Shown here: piece by piece, positions 1 through 11,827 of the stretch | Numbering within the stretch: the stretch's first letter is position 1 | Layout: each line of letters opens with the position of its first letter | DNA from: Atkinsonella hypoxylon | Taxonomy: Eukaryota > Ascomycota > Sordariomycetes > Hypocreales > Clavicipitaceae | DNA: 40,819 nt | Direction of reading: 5' to 3' | NCBI GenBank assembly: GCA_000729835.1 | Contig: JFHB01000252.1 | Span: forward strand, 1 to 40,819 | Position numbers and translations under genes: made by a program | The notes under the pieces: generated by a model | Told to the model about the DNA's origin: nothing | Seen by the model: only the letters and a program-made list of their open reading frames with translations | Databases searched by the model: none

Positions 1-308
1 GCTTCAGCTTTAGCAACAAGCTCGGCCTCAGCAACGGGTTTAGCTTCAGCAACAAGCTCGGCCTCAGCAACGGGTTCGGCTTCAGCAACAAGCTCGGCCT
101 CAGCAACGGGTTCGGCTTTAGCAACGGGCTCAGCTATAGCTTTAGCTTCAGCTTTAACAGCTTCAGCTTCAGGTTCGGCTTCAACAACAGGCTCGGCCTC
201 AGCAACGGGTTCGGCTTCAGCAACGGGCTCAGCTATAGCTTTAGCTTCAGCTTTAACTTCAGCTTCAACAACGGGTTCGGCTTCAGCAACAGGCTCGGCT
301 TCAACTGG
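1..308 (-). repeat. coding tandem repeats in the acidic protein
   Basis: Units of about 36 bp (12 codons, motif A-E-P-V-A-E-A-E-L-V-A-x) repeat near-perfectly at the window edge. A higher-order copy is also visible: the segment GGGCTCAGCTATAGCT occurs at about 126 and again at about 225, 99 bp (33 codons) apart. All unit lengths seen are multiples of three, so copy-number change would keep the frame. The array probably continues past position 1. Confidence 0.85.
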
Positions 309-3300
309 AGCAGTTTGAGGTACCTCGATTTTCGTTACATCAGACTGTATGGAATCCTGTCTTTTAGCTTGAGCATCTTCTACAGTAGGCGTCGCCGCAT
401 CAGCACTGTCTGAAACGGCTGCGACTGTCTGTGAGACTTTATTCTCATTAGACTTGTCTTCCTCCATAGATGCTTCTACTGTATCTTGCTTTGGATCAGC
501 CTCAACTAGCTCCACAGGCTCATCTTTGGTGCCAAGTTTAGTTTCCGTTCCATCAGCATCAGGAGCCCCAGGCTCTTGAGCTTCCTCAGCCGGGTCGCTT
601 TCAGGCTCCGCAACGGGTGCTGCAGTCTCTGCTAGAGATGCCTTCTCTTTCAATAATGTCTCTGCAGGGCTGTGGGCGGCTTTGTCAGCGTCAGCGACCG
701 CTGGTACTGGTGGTGCTTCAGTACTGTCTTTTGGTGCTTCCTCCATACCAGCGACATCATCAGCGGTAACTGGCTCATCTGAATGCTTCTGCTCGGCGGC
801 GGCTGATGGTGCTGTGTCATTGGCGCTATCAATATTCGTTGCACTTGCATCGGTGACGTCTGGTTCTGGTACTTCATTGACAGTCTCTGCAAGCTGCTTT
901 TCTTCTTCCGGCCCAGTAGATTTGATATCTTCCAGAGTTGACACTGCATCTTCGGTTATTGTTGCCGGCTCAGCAACCGCTGCATCAGCCGCCTTATTTT
1001 CGGATTCGACAGCCACATCTTCGTTTTCTGCTCCTTGAGCAACTAATTCGGCAGATATATGGGAATTACCGTCTTCTTGAGCTCCCTCTTCGGCCGCAGA
1101 CTCTGGCTTTTCTTCTGATATTTCGACAGGAGACAAATCAGCGGCACTTTCGGCAGCGGCCTGCAGCACAGCCTCTTCCACAGCAGCGGCCTCTACATCT
1201 TTTTCAGAGACAGGCTCATCAGTATCTTTCGTATCAGAGAGCTTAATTTCCTCGTCTACTGGCTCGGAAGATATGAATGTCGCCGCGGCTTCATCCTTTG
1301 ACTCAGATGCTGCGACCACATCGTCCGCCGTGGAGAAATGAACCTGCTTAGGGGTTTCAGAGTTGTTTGCCTGCTCTTCGGCTGTGGTTGTAGCTGCTGG
1401 CTCTGATTCCTGTGCATGATCAACCTCGCCAGCCTCGCCAGCCTCTGTCGCCTTGGCATCATTTTCACTACCATTTTCTGGGGTAGTGGCTTCCTCATCA
1501 GTTTTGGGAATATCTGTCGAAGTCCCAGCCTCTGAATTTACAGATTCCGGCGCACCATCAATCTTGTCGACTTCCACAGGTTGGCTCAATTCCGCGCCGG
1601 TATGAGTCTGTGTCTCAGTGTGGGGCTCTTCAGCACTTGATTCTTGTGGTATGGTTTCTTTGTCTTCAGTATTGCTATCAGTGGATGCTTCGGGCTTTTC
1701 GTCTGAAGTAGGGGCGGGGGACGCATCAGGTTCGCTAGCCACGGCGGCTTGCTGTTTCTCAAATTGGACTACATCATCCTGTTTAAGTGCTGATGACTCC
1801 GACTCCGCAGGCTTTCCTTCCTCCAAGGGATTGTCAGCTGAAGATGCGGTAGCGTCGGCGAGTGTAAATGCACTGGTCTGCTCTACTGTGTCACTCTCAG
1901 CTGGGGCTGCACTTGATTTCCCCGGTTCGGATGTTGCAGGCGCCTCTTCCGTGGATTTCACCTCAGAAGCGTCCTCCTGCTTCTGATCGGGCTCTGGGGC
2001 ATCAGTTCCGTTCGGATCAACAGAAACTTCGTTTCGGATAGCGTCGGGCAGAGATTCGGTTGCGGTGCCAGCATCTACATCTTCCTGAGGGTTATCAGCA
2101 GCAGCTTCTCCGTTGACAGAGGTGGAAGCAGGGGCAGTCTCAGCTTCTGGCTCTGAGGTAGCTTCTGGCTTGACTGCTTCGGTGCACTCGTCGGTCTTAT
2201 TGGCCGCGTCACTAGCATCGGTAAATTCAACAGGCACTTGGATAGCAGCATCAACCTCTGATGATTTCGTATTTTCGTTTGATGCCTCAACATTGTCTTC
2301 CAAAAAAACATTTGCAGTTGTTTCGCCTGCCTTAACTTGCTGGACATCTTCAAGACATGTTTTCGCCTCAAATTCTTCCTCAGTATCTGTTGGTTTTTGT
2401 TCAGCTTCGGCGCCCTTCTCTGCTGCCACTGGCGTTGATTGCGGGGCGTTTGGCTCAACAATGGCGGAGGCGTCCGTCTCCTCTTTGGCAGTAGCTAGTG
2501 ATGATTCCTCGGCAGATTCATGTTGTACCGCGGTCTCTGGACTTGAGGCTTCGTCAGCCGGCGCAGGCGCAGGCTCTATTGGTACCTCGGGCGCAGTTAG
2601 AGCTTCTGAAGTCTCAACCTTTGTTGAGTCCTCAGCCGGAGCCGTCTCAGTTTCTATGGTTGTCTGAGCGGCTAGATCATCGATAAGAGATTCCTTAGCA
2701 CCTTCTTCGACAGGCGCTGTTGAAGTAGTTTCAGCAGGCTCCTCTTCAATAGCAGATTCCTTTGTAGCTGGGGTCTCGTCAGCAATCTGCATCGCTGTCG
2801 CCTCAGGTTCAGGGACCACCTCCATATCTGCGGAGATATCTGCCACCTCTGTGAAGACGTTCTCGTCTGATGACGGCTCCACTACAGAAGCTTCATCTAC
2901 AGAGACTTTGGGAGACACCTCCTCTGTTCCAGCTTCGGAGGTGGACTTCTCTTCTATGGACTCTGAAGAAGGGTCTACGGGGGTTTTCTGATCCACTACC
3001 TCTACAGTGGGCGCATCTTCTGTTGCTTGATCCGCACTTGCAGCACAGACCTGCGTAGACTCAGCAGCTACGGCTTCGGTTAGGTCATCTTTAGTGGAAT
3101 TGGCAACAGCTTCTGTAAGTTCTTCAGTCACAGTCTCCTTAGGTTCGTCTTTGGCAGAGGGAGCTTCCTCAGTAGGTGCTTCTGTTGGAGAGGCCTCATT
3201 TTCGGATTTTGGTGGCGCCCGTTCGGATACTACGGGAACACCGACAGCTTCTTCCTTCGTCGGCTCCTCAGTCGCTTGTTCATCGTATGGTTTAGAGCTT

Positions 3301-5075
3301 GATTTGACGGCTCCCGTTTCTTGGGGCGCTTCATCCACTTTTGTACCATCACCTGCAGCATCCTCTGTTGTGGAAGCCCCCTCGACATTCGGTTGTGTAG
3401 TCGCGGCTTCCTTGATGTCCTCAACAGGGCTGGACTCAGAAGGCCTGTCTTCGGCAACATCAGTATCACTGAAACCTTTCTCTTCACCAGCTGGCTCGTG
3501 AAGTGGCTCATCTGTCCCCTCGGGAGCTAGAGCTGAGTCTTTTTCTGTCGCTGTCTCTGCATGACCGGTGTCTTCGAGCGGCTCCTGAGCGTGAGCCTCC
3601 TCCGTGGTCTTCTCATCATTAGCGATGGGCTCGATTGTCGGGGCTTCTTCTGCGATATTCTCGGGACCTGCTTCGGCGACGCCCTCTACAGTGCTTTCTT
3701 TAGGTGCCTCATCAGCAGGTCCATCTCTGCTTGTGCCAGGCTGTGATTCTGAGTCCTCCTCGGAAGCAGGCTCTGCATCAACCACAGGTAGCTCTGTCGT
3801 GACTTCTGGGGCAGACGCCGCTGCACTTGATTCGCCTGATGGGTCCTTGGCGGCAGAATCTACCTTGTCCTTCGATTTATTGTCCTCAGTGAGGGGAGCT
3901 TCCTCCGCCTTTGTTTCATCCGTAGATTCCGCAGCCGGCTCCGTAGCCGCCGCAGGTTCTTCTCGCGAAGATTCCTCAGCAGGCATTCCTGCTGCGTCGT
4001 CTTCAGTAGGTTTGAGTGCTAGTTGGGGCTGGCTCTCAGCTGCTGAAACTTCTTCATCTTTGGCTTCGGTAGACTGTGACTCCTCAACTTGAGCTTCATC
4101 TTTACCCTTAACAGCAGAAACTTCCTCCGTTTTGACTTCAGTAGGGGACTCCGGTCCAGAAGAATCTTCTTGCGGCGGAGCAGGTTCATCCGCATTCACC
4201 TTGTCTTTCATCATTTCTCTTTCTGTTTCCGCAGCAGCAGCTACCTCAACAGGGACTTCTCCCGGAGCAGATTCAGCAGCTAGAGAATCTTCTTGCGGTG
4301 CAGGAGCCTCCTCTGCCTCATGTTCTTCCTTCGACTCTACTTCCTGCTGCTCAAAAGCTGCCGCCGCAGGAAGCTCTTCACTGGCAGATTCAGATGTTGG
4401 CGATTCCTCTTGCGTTGCCGTCGCTCTCTCCTCTTTGACCTCACCCTCAGGCTTGCTCCGATCAGCCACAGCCTCAGGCTCAGCAGCCGCAGTAACGGCG
4501 GGTGGGTTGCCTAAAGCATTCTTGCTCTTCTTATCCTTCTTGCCTTTCTTTCCATGTTTATCCTTCTTATTCTTCTTCTTCGTTGGTGATGCTGTCGTTG
4601 CAGATTTGTCGTGATCTTCATTAGTCGTAGTCTCCACTAGGGTATCCTTTGTGTTCTCGCCCTCCTTGTCCTTGTCCTTGTTCTTTGCTTTCTTTGCCTT
4701 CTTCCTGCTTTTCTTGTCGGATGCTTTCGGCGAGTCCTCCGTCTTGAAATCTGAGCTGCAGGGGCCAGTTGGGTCCGCCGCTGCTGCGGGTTGCTCTGCC
4801 GCTACATGCTCGTCTGTGTTTTCTGTCCCTTCTGCGGAGTTGATTAGCTTTCAATCCGTGTTTTAACTAGAGAGGGGTTGGACGGTGATTTGAGAATTTG
4901 TATAGAAAGAAAAGAGACAATTTGTTTTACCTTGTTGTGGATCCGCATCATTCTCTTCCACTTCGGACTCAGACGGTTGGAAATACTGTATTTGTGAAAA
5001 ATCAGAATATTGTACATGAGAATGGCCAATGTTTGTCCTGTATGGACAATACGCGACTCCAGGGACGTAACTCAT
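1..5075 (-). CDS. giant acidic low-complexity Ala/Glu/Ser/Thr-rich protein (C-terminus outside window)
   Basis: On the minus strand one frame is open from about 4831 to the left edge in every segment I translated; its stop lies outside the window. I read exon 1 as 5075-4931, starting MSYVPGVAYC and ending DADPQQ, then an intron 4930-4832 (GTAAAA..CGCAG, 99 nt), and exon 2 from 4831 leftwards. Splicing there keeps the same frame. About 1,650 residues are visible. After the intron come a Lys-rich patch (KKSRKKAKKAKNKDKDKE, then KKKNKKDKHGKKGKK), then more than 1,400 residues dominated by A, E, S, T, V, P and D, and finally near-repeats of AEPVAEAE at the left edge. I see no enzymatic motif, signal peptide or membrane segment. 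The same frame is open upstream to an ATG at 5504, which would add a hydrophobic stretch, so the start is uncertain. The role is unknown: intrinsically disordered scaffold or surface protein are both possible. Gene confidence is good; function is not assigned. Confidence 0.8.
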
Positions 5076-7991
5076 ACTGTCTGTGAGTCTTGTGCTCCCT
5101 CGGAGGGCAAAGGCTCCTCTGAGAGGATGGGCTGGGTCGTCGTTATAATATTGACGGCCGCCATGCAGGCTATTAGGTTTCACTGGACGTATGTGTAAAG
5201 AAACTGGGTATCGTTTCGGATTGGGCTGTCGGGTAGACGCAGCAATAGACTTAAGGCAGCCGAATGGGATTTCTCGGAGATGCTTGGGCTTGTTCCAGGG
5301 GATTGGGGAATAAGATGTCGCCGCACAAGCTGCAACCCACACGCAGCAAGATATGCACGCAAACAGCTCAGCAGCAATGAGAAACAAGCAAACAATGGAT
5401 AGGTAGAAAGCAAAACAATGCGATGAAGTCTTCCTCTTAGGATGCAAGATGCAAAGCATTAATGCAAACTCGTCGGCGGATACAAAAAGGGTTCGGCGGA
5501 ACAAGCAGTGAGTGGAATGCCACCGACGAGACGACCAGATCAGACCGCTTCCTGATAGTCCAAATCCAGCTGGCCCATGTTTACGTCGGACATGGGCGCG
5601 ATACTACCAGGTAATCGGACCCATCTTGTTTGTATCAAGCATGTCCAGGTTCTCATGACTGGGTTGATTGGGCTCATTGCTCATTGACTGACCTGAACCG
5701 TGACAACTGTCGAGACTAACCATTGTCTCGTCCTGAGCGGGCTACAAGCGGGCTACAAGCGGCCCGGAATGACTGACCCTTGCCTCGTCAATCAGACAGA
5801 TGGCGAGGCTGGGCGTCCAGAGCAGTCAGTTAGTTACCTAGGTAGTTGCACGTCACCGTATGTAGCAGTCTGGTGGTTAATTCCAGGCCGGCACTGGCCC
5901 AAGACAACCCAGCATCATCCATTTTCTTCCACAGCCGCTCCGAGCGCTATGTATGGTCTTGTCCCACGGCAAAGTCGAGTCTTCCTGGTTGCTAGGTAGG
6001 AGAGAAAAGGTCACCAGGTGCCATTGTCCAGATACGCAGACCTGCCAGAGCCCATGATGAGCATGAGCTTGCAGGCAAAGAATCGACGACGATTGCGTGC
6101 TAGAGCGCAAGTCCGACGATGGGCACGATGCTTGCCATTGCAACTTTTCGCTTGCTGCTGCCCGACGATGATGACGGATTGAAGGGTGTGAATGTGACGG
6201 TCCAGCCAATAGGCCAAATAGCGGATCCTTTGAAATGACAGGTCAAGGTGTGGGTTGGGCCTCGACGCTTCAAATCGAAAGCACGCTGCTGCTGCGAGTT
6301 GCTGCGAGTTGCTGCGTTGGCGGCGCGTCGCCATGACAGCGCATGGAACCTTGGACATCTGGGCGAATCATTTATTAATGGCATCCGCTTGCATCCACTT
6401 GCATTTGCCAGCCCAATATCGACCCATTCACGGCCATAATGCCGGCAGACCCTGGTCGGTGGCACAAGGGACGATCCGCAAAGGTATGAAAAAATTGAAA
6501 AAAAAAAAAAAAAAAAAGCTCCCCCCCCATCTCTTTGTCACGATGCATTAGTACGTAGATGTGAATTCGATTTACTCCGTACTCCGTACGGATAGTAGGT
6601 TCTCCTATTATCTTGAATTCTCCTTTTCCCCCAGCCTCCATGGCTCCATGGCTCCAAATACCCTCATTACTTCATCTGCTAGAGGCAAGTCATATCGTGC
6701 ATCATCCAACCGTGCAACGTGGCTCCTCTCCCAAACTTTGTTGCCAGATACCCCGCCCAATGCCCGTTGAGTCAGCTTCCTGCAACAGGTCGACGATAAG
6801 GAAAGTGCTTCCGATCCAGAAGCGCCGCTGCATTGCATCGTCTGGTCAAGCAACGACCCGCTGGCTAGACCTCCCAGCCCCTTCACCATTACACAAGACC
6901 CTGGTTCCAGTTTGCATACAGCATGCCTCCTTGAGTACCATAAGGTTTCAGTAATGTACCGGCAGGCCTCGACTGCCAATCTAAGTTTGACGACCAACTT
7001 AGCTACGGAGTATACGGAATACTCTATGATATATCTCCTGATTTTTTTTTTTCTTTTTTTGGACAATCAGGACATTCGCGTTCGGAGCCTTACGGTCCTC
7101 AAAGAGATGTCTGCCTAGCCTGATGAACTATCTCCCAGCCTAATTCCATCCATCTTACTCCGTATTCACGATCAGGATGGTCCACTTCGTACCCTAAGGA
7201 ACGACCTCGCCCTGACTTCGTCCCTTCCGCCCGTTTCTCTCCATATATCATCTTGTCAAGATGGATGTATTGCTGTCGTTGCTCGAACACTTTTCGGCAT
7301 GCCTTTCTCTCGTTCGTACTCCGTAGTAGTCATCCATTTCACATTGCCCGTACTCCGTACAATGCCTTCTAGTTCCTCGCATGAACAGGACACAGACAGG
7401 GTCCCTCGGTTGCATGTAGTTCGTGCTCCATACACACCTGACCCAGAGTGGAATAGTTTCCCACGCCCCCAAGCGCTACTGGAGGTACACATCAACAAGT
7501 TGTGACCGCAAGTCCCGTCTTGGCTGTAATTACACGGTTGTCCATAGACGGCCGCAGGAACAGGTAACAAGCATCAGCTCAAATCTCAAAAAGGTCTCCA
7601 CTGCATACGTCACTGTGAGATCCATAATCATTCTTGGCTTATTTCATCCTCAAGTCAGGCATTGTGGTCTCCTTTTGTGAAAACAATAACAGATCAAAGG
7701 AAAACCCTGCCCGATATGTTGATGACACCGCCGGCTGTCAGTGGACTTGATTTTCGCTCGATTATGATGCAATTATCGTACTTTGATTGTCCGAATTTGA
7801 TTATTGGTATCTTATCTTTTGCATGATTTTACTCCACCAGTAGTAAACAGCTCCTCGCAAGCTTTTTATTTTCCCCTCTCCGTCATTCGCACATAGCCTC
7901 ATTAATTTCCCCTAGACCGTCAGCAGGGCTACATAACCCTTTACCATCTCGCTATGGTTTAATAGTGACGTTTTGCAACACCTGCCCACCC
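5076..7991. other. long intergenic region with homopolymers and TACTCCGTA cluster
   Basis: I find no supportable gene in these 2.9 kb between the starts of the acidic-protein gene and the 3' end of the helicase gene. Visible items: a 20-nt A run at 6498-6517 followed by eight Cs at 6521-6528; a T-rich stretch near 7031-7050; a short direct repeat GCGGGCTACAA at about 5740-5761; and six exact copies of TACTCCGTA or its complement between 6573 and 7359. All ORFs here are under 160 codons, overlap one another on both strands and show no domain I recognise. The left part (5076 to about 6000) should hold the promoter of the acidic-protein gene. Confidence 0.6.
6573..7359. repeat. cluster of TACTCCGTA / TACGGAGTA 9-mers
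   Basis: Exact copies lie at 6573-6581, 6580-6588 (overlapping the first), 7004-7012 (complement), 7156-7164, 7317-7325 and 7351-7359. The first pair runs into TCCGTACGGA at 6583-6592, a perfect 10-bp palindrome. All are intergenic. Function is not known to me; similar motifs are common in intergenic DNA of some ascomycetes (general recollection, not checked). Confidence 0.75.
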
Positions 7992-9638
7992 CTAAGAAGC
8001 TGATGCTGGCTGATTATCCTCCACTTTCGGCACATAGCTCGCTTGTGCGCTGTTCTTCTTGATGACTAGTTTGACTTTCTCCTCGGCCTCATCCCAGTCG
8101 TCCGTAGGCAAGTTGACTAAATCGATGCCAAAATGCTGAGCAATAGCACTTAATGCATCAAAACTCTTCTGATCGTAGACAAAACTGATACTGACGCCGA
8201 TTCGCCCAAATCGGCCGGTTCGTCCAATACGGTGTAGATATGTCTCGGCGTCAGGCTCATCACCTTTCGGACCGGGCTTCATAGGGATGTCATAGTTGAT
8301 CACCATGGATACACTAGAAACATCAATTCCGCGAGACAGCAGATTGGTAGTAATGAGCACCTTGCTCTCGCCGCTTCGAAACTTGGCCAGTAAGTCCTGT
8401 CGCTCTGTGCTGTCAAACTCTCCGTGCAGGACAGTCACTTTGTGGTCGTCATCAGTCATTCGTCGTTGAATCTCATTAGCACTCTTTCGGGTCTATTGAT
8501 GTGTTAGTTGCTATGCGAGACATTGATGCAGCACATGGTGAATGGCGAACCCTGACAAAGATGACAGACTGCCCGATGGTCATCAGACCGTACAACTTGC
8601 AAAGAATATCATATCTGGCGTTTTCGTCTGGGCAGTCAATGAACATCTGGGAGATGCCCTTTACTGTGAGCTCCTTGGTCTTTAGAGTCAGACTGTTGGC
8701 ATTGGGCGCAAACTTAGGGATATAATCCTTGACTCTTGTAGGGAATGTGGCTGAGAAAAGTAGGACCTGTATGCTGGTGCGAGTATCCGAGGGTAGCAGT
8801 CTGGAAAAAAAGAGACTATTTAGTGACTTAGACACGGTGAAGATATGGTCAGCATATGATTTAACATACTGAAGCTTAACGCGGAGACACTGATCACCCA
8901 GACCAGCTTGATCTAGCATGTTATCGGCTTCATCAAGCACAAGAACCTTGAGTTTAGAGCCATCAAGTTGTTTGCGACGACCAAGATCCAGCACAGTGCC
9001 TGGAGTACCAACAACAACACTGGCTTTGACGGATTCGCCGCGAGGAATCTTCTGTGGAATGGCAAGCGCAACCTTTAGGTTCTCGATAAATCGTCCGATT
9101 GTGTGGATATTTCGATAAATCTGATCCGCCAACTCTTGTGTAGGAGCAAGAATCAGTGCTTGTGGTTGTTCAGGTTGACTGAAATCTACTCGTGACAAGC
9201 TGGCAGTGAGGAAAGCGACTGTCTTTCCCGTACCAGACTGTGACTGAGCGACCATGTTCTTGGGCGGGTTGCTCAACATAAGAGGGAGCGATTTGCCTTG
9301 GATTTTAGAAGGCTTCAAGAAGTTTTCGGCAAGAAGCCCCTTTAAAATGTGCTCTGATCTAAGAAGAAAATTTAGTGAACAATCTCAGAAGTCATTGCGA
9401 TACATTGTAGTGCATACAGGCCGAGGTCATCCCAAGTGACTGCCGAGTAAATGGGAGCATCGTTGTCACCACCGCTGATGGTCACCTCAACATCCCCGTC
9501 GGCTTCAGTCAGGGAAGAGCCTCCGATAGCGGCAGAGGCACCGTCAACCTGCGCATTAGAAGCATCCGCTGGGTTGCCTTTGGCACCGGCAGCCACGGGG
9601 TCGCTGGGTTTGGTGATGCGGCTAGCAAGGTCCGACAT
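7992..9638 (-). CDS. DBP5: DEAD-box ATP-dependent RNA helicase Dbp5 (mRNA export)
   Basis: Dbp5 remodels mRNPs at the cytoplasmic face of the nuclear pore so mRNA export is directional. Exons on the minus strand are 9638-9418, 9358-8870, 8800-8551 and 8492-7992; introns of 59, 69, 58 nt. The join gives 486 aa, the usual family length. Helicase motifs in order: Q-motif FLKPSKIQ (Q94), motif I AQSQSGTGKT (111-120), Ia PTQELADQ (146-153), Ib TPGTVLDL, II DEAD (216-219), III SAT (253-255), IV VIFVRT, V RGID (374-377), VI HRIGRTGRFGR (407-417). The signature block following DEAD (NMLDQAGLGDQCLRV) and the C-terminal PKVEDNQPAS tail fit Dbp5 rather than eIF4A. The second intron is a multiple of three and open, so it would be read through in frame if retained. 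The third has an unusual donor, GTTCGC. The gene is divergent from SPF45. Confidence 0.95.
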
Positions 9639-10091
9639 CGTGGTTCAGGCGAGGGGCAACAAAAATGACCGTGAAGGGAAAGTTCAGTCACGTGAGTATC
9701 GTTTAATAGATTTTGGCGTATTCAGTCGTTGGGTAGGGGACAGAAGTTCAGAAAGAAGCTATAACAGCGCCCCTCTGACCAGAGGGTTGGGAGTTCTTGA
9801 TGTATTGAGATTTACCAACATAAGGTGCCTAGAATTAGGGCCGCTGTTTACCCGGTCTGAGGCGTCCCCCCCGTCAGGCCGCCCTAAAACTGAACGGACC
9901 TCCTGCCTTGTTGATGTGACAGCTCAGTGCGCAATTACACCACGTCACATCACTCCCTTGCCAAACCGCAACATCATTCTCACACATTTCAGGCCCATAC
10001 CATAAACTTCATATACTCCATGGAAATCGGTTCAAAATTTGCATTCAGCACGTAGTTGCATTTACCTTCCCTAAACACACACGAAAGAATA
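9639..10091. promoter_or_regulatory. shared divergent promoter region DBP5 / SPF45
   Basis: Only 453 bp separate the two start codons, so both promoters must lie here or overlap. A perfect palindrome TCACGTGA (E-box type, CACGTG core) sits at 9688-9695, about 50 bp upstream of the DBP5 ATG. No TATA box stands out. Factor identity is not inferable from sequence alone. Confidence 0.55.
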
Positions 10092-11827
10092 ATGACAGCG
10101 CCGCCGCCTCCACCGCCTCCAAAGGCGTCGTTCTCATTATATGACAACCTCCTAGATCCCAAAGATTCAACTCCGCCTGCTGCTGTATCGTCCACAACTG
10201 CTGTAAACGACCAGGCCCATTTAACAGAGGCAAAGCAGCTCCTAGATCCTGCACTCCGCTTTCAGCCAATTAGGCGGCCTACGGTCAAGCAAGCCAAGAC
10301 CAAGACCACATTTCCAAAGACCACATCTTTCTCAAAGACACCTATTGCAGCCGATGCTGCCACAAATCCCACCTCATCTTCAGTCACTCCTTCCTCTTTG
10401 CCGCCACTTGCGAAGAGCTCGCTCGCCGACTGGACTGCGACGGAGGAAGACGAGTGGAAATACGGAATAGGAGAGAAACGTCAGCGTGGTGGCCGCAAAA
10501 GGAAGAAGAAGCAGAAGCAGAATGTGCAGTTAGAGACAGATTGGGACGAGGTCTATGATCCTACAAGGCCCACCAACATTGAGGAATATATGAGGAGTGA
10601 TGAGAAGATTGAGGAGGTACGGGAGTGGAAAGCACTATTATATCGACACAGAAAATGGCGCGACGAAAGCGACGTCTCATCGGAGGAAGATGAGGAGGAC
10701 AAAAGATCTGCCCCCCTAAGTATGTTGGCTATACGATCAGTTTTCAAAGACCTCATCTTGTTCGTGCTAACAGGAAAAAATTAGGCCAATTTGCACCTCC
10801 GGCCTCGTACTCTTTTGCACCTCCTCCAGCTTCTCCTCCAGCAGCACCACCGCCCGACGAAAGCGCGGACGATGCGTATGCTCGACGCATGGCTCTATCA
10901 TCAAATCAGCCACCTTCTCCTGCTCCCCTTCCACCACCCTCACAATCGAACTTACCTCCCCATCCTCGTCCTCCACTTCCTCCACCTCCTCCTTCAACAT
11001 CTCCAGACTCAGCAACCATCTCTCGAGCCCCAGTCCGCTACGCCCAACCGACCAAGTCTCCGCCCCCAGAAGACCAAGACGAAGCATACTCACCACCACC
11101 AACGATTGACGGAAACAATTACCAAGGCGAAGAAGACTCTCAGCCAAGGTCCAATCGCCCTGGCCAATCTGGATTCGCCCAACGCCTCATGGGCAAATAT
11201 GGCTGGACGAAAGGATCCGGTCTTGGCGCCGACGAATCCGGCATTGTTAACCCCCTCCGCGTGCAGGTAGAAAAGCGACGCAAAAAGGCTGACGCCGATG
11301 GCGGCGGATGGGCCGAGCCAGCCGGAAAGGGCAAAATCATAAGCAGCAAACGAAAAGGAGAGGCGGGGAAATTCGGTACAATGAGCGACGTCATTGTCCT
11401 ACGGAATATGCTGGAAAACATGCCTAATTTGCAGGCCGAGATAGCCGATGGATTAGGACAAGAGATTGGCGAAGAGTGCGGAGAAAAGGTCAGTTTTTCT
11501 TTTTTCGTTCGATCAACTTCCTATGTTGGTTCCAAGTCTTGCTAAGCCAAAGTTTCACATAGTACGGACGAGTCGAGCGCCTCTACATAGACCAGTCCTC
11601 CCGACTTGTCTTTATCAAGTTTACAAACCAAGTATCCGCCTTGCGAGTATGTCATCATTTTCTACCCATCTATGCACGTTAGTCGCATATCCTGTCGTTA
11701 CTCACGCACTCGCACTCCACAGGCCGTTAATGAGTTAGATGGTCGCAATTTCAACGGCAACAACATCTCTCCCAAATTCTATGACTCAGAGTTGTTCGAT
11801 CAGGGGGTGTATCGTGTTACGTCATAA
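10092..11827 (+). CDS. SPF45: splicing factor SPF45/RBM17 homologue (G-patch plus UHM)
   Basis: SPF45 (RBM17, DRT111 in plants) is a U2-associated factor in 3' splice-site choice; the family is also linked to DNA-damage responses. Exons 10092-10719, 10785-11488, 11563-11646 and 11723-11827 join to 506 aa, with introns of 65, 74 and 76 nt. The N-terminus is MTAPPPPPPPKASFSLYDNLL, typical of fungal members. A basic patch (RGGRKRKKKQKQK, about residue 135) and acidic stretch (SSEEDEEDK) follow, then a Pro-rich linker. The G-patch is near 338-375 (GFAQRLMGKYGWTKGSGLGA). The C-terminal RRM-like fold starts near 408 (SDVIVLRNM) and carries the U2AF-homology-motif signature R-x-F (R480-N-F482), which implies binding of ULM peptides rather than RNA. 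An in-frame ATG at 10056 would add 12 residues; 10092 fits the family better. Confidence 0.93.

Noticed and set aside
682..4614. Long plus-strand Ser/Ala-rich ORFs (682-1038, 1618-1986, 2113-2667, 3094-3501, 3604-4092, 4132-4614)
   Set aside because: They are antisense shadows of the acidic-protein frame: GCT/GCA/GAA/TCT codons on the minus strand read as Ser/Ala codons on the plus strand. They have no common frame continuity and no domain.
5076..5504. N-terminal extension of the acidic-protein gene from an ATG at 5504 with a hydrophobic stretch
   Set aside because: The frame is open, but the extension is Cys-rich and compositionally unlike the rest and looks like a translated 5' UTR. Kept only as an alternative start.
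10791..11270. Plus-strand 159-codon ORF and minus-strand 126-codon ORF inside SPF45 exon 2
   Set aside because: Both overlap the Pro-rich coding exon in other frames; His/Leu-rich or Glu/Val-rich composition is the expected frame-shifted reading of Pro codons.
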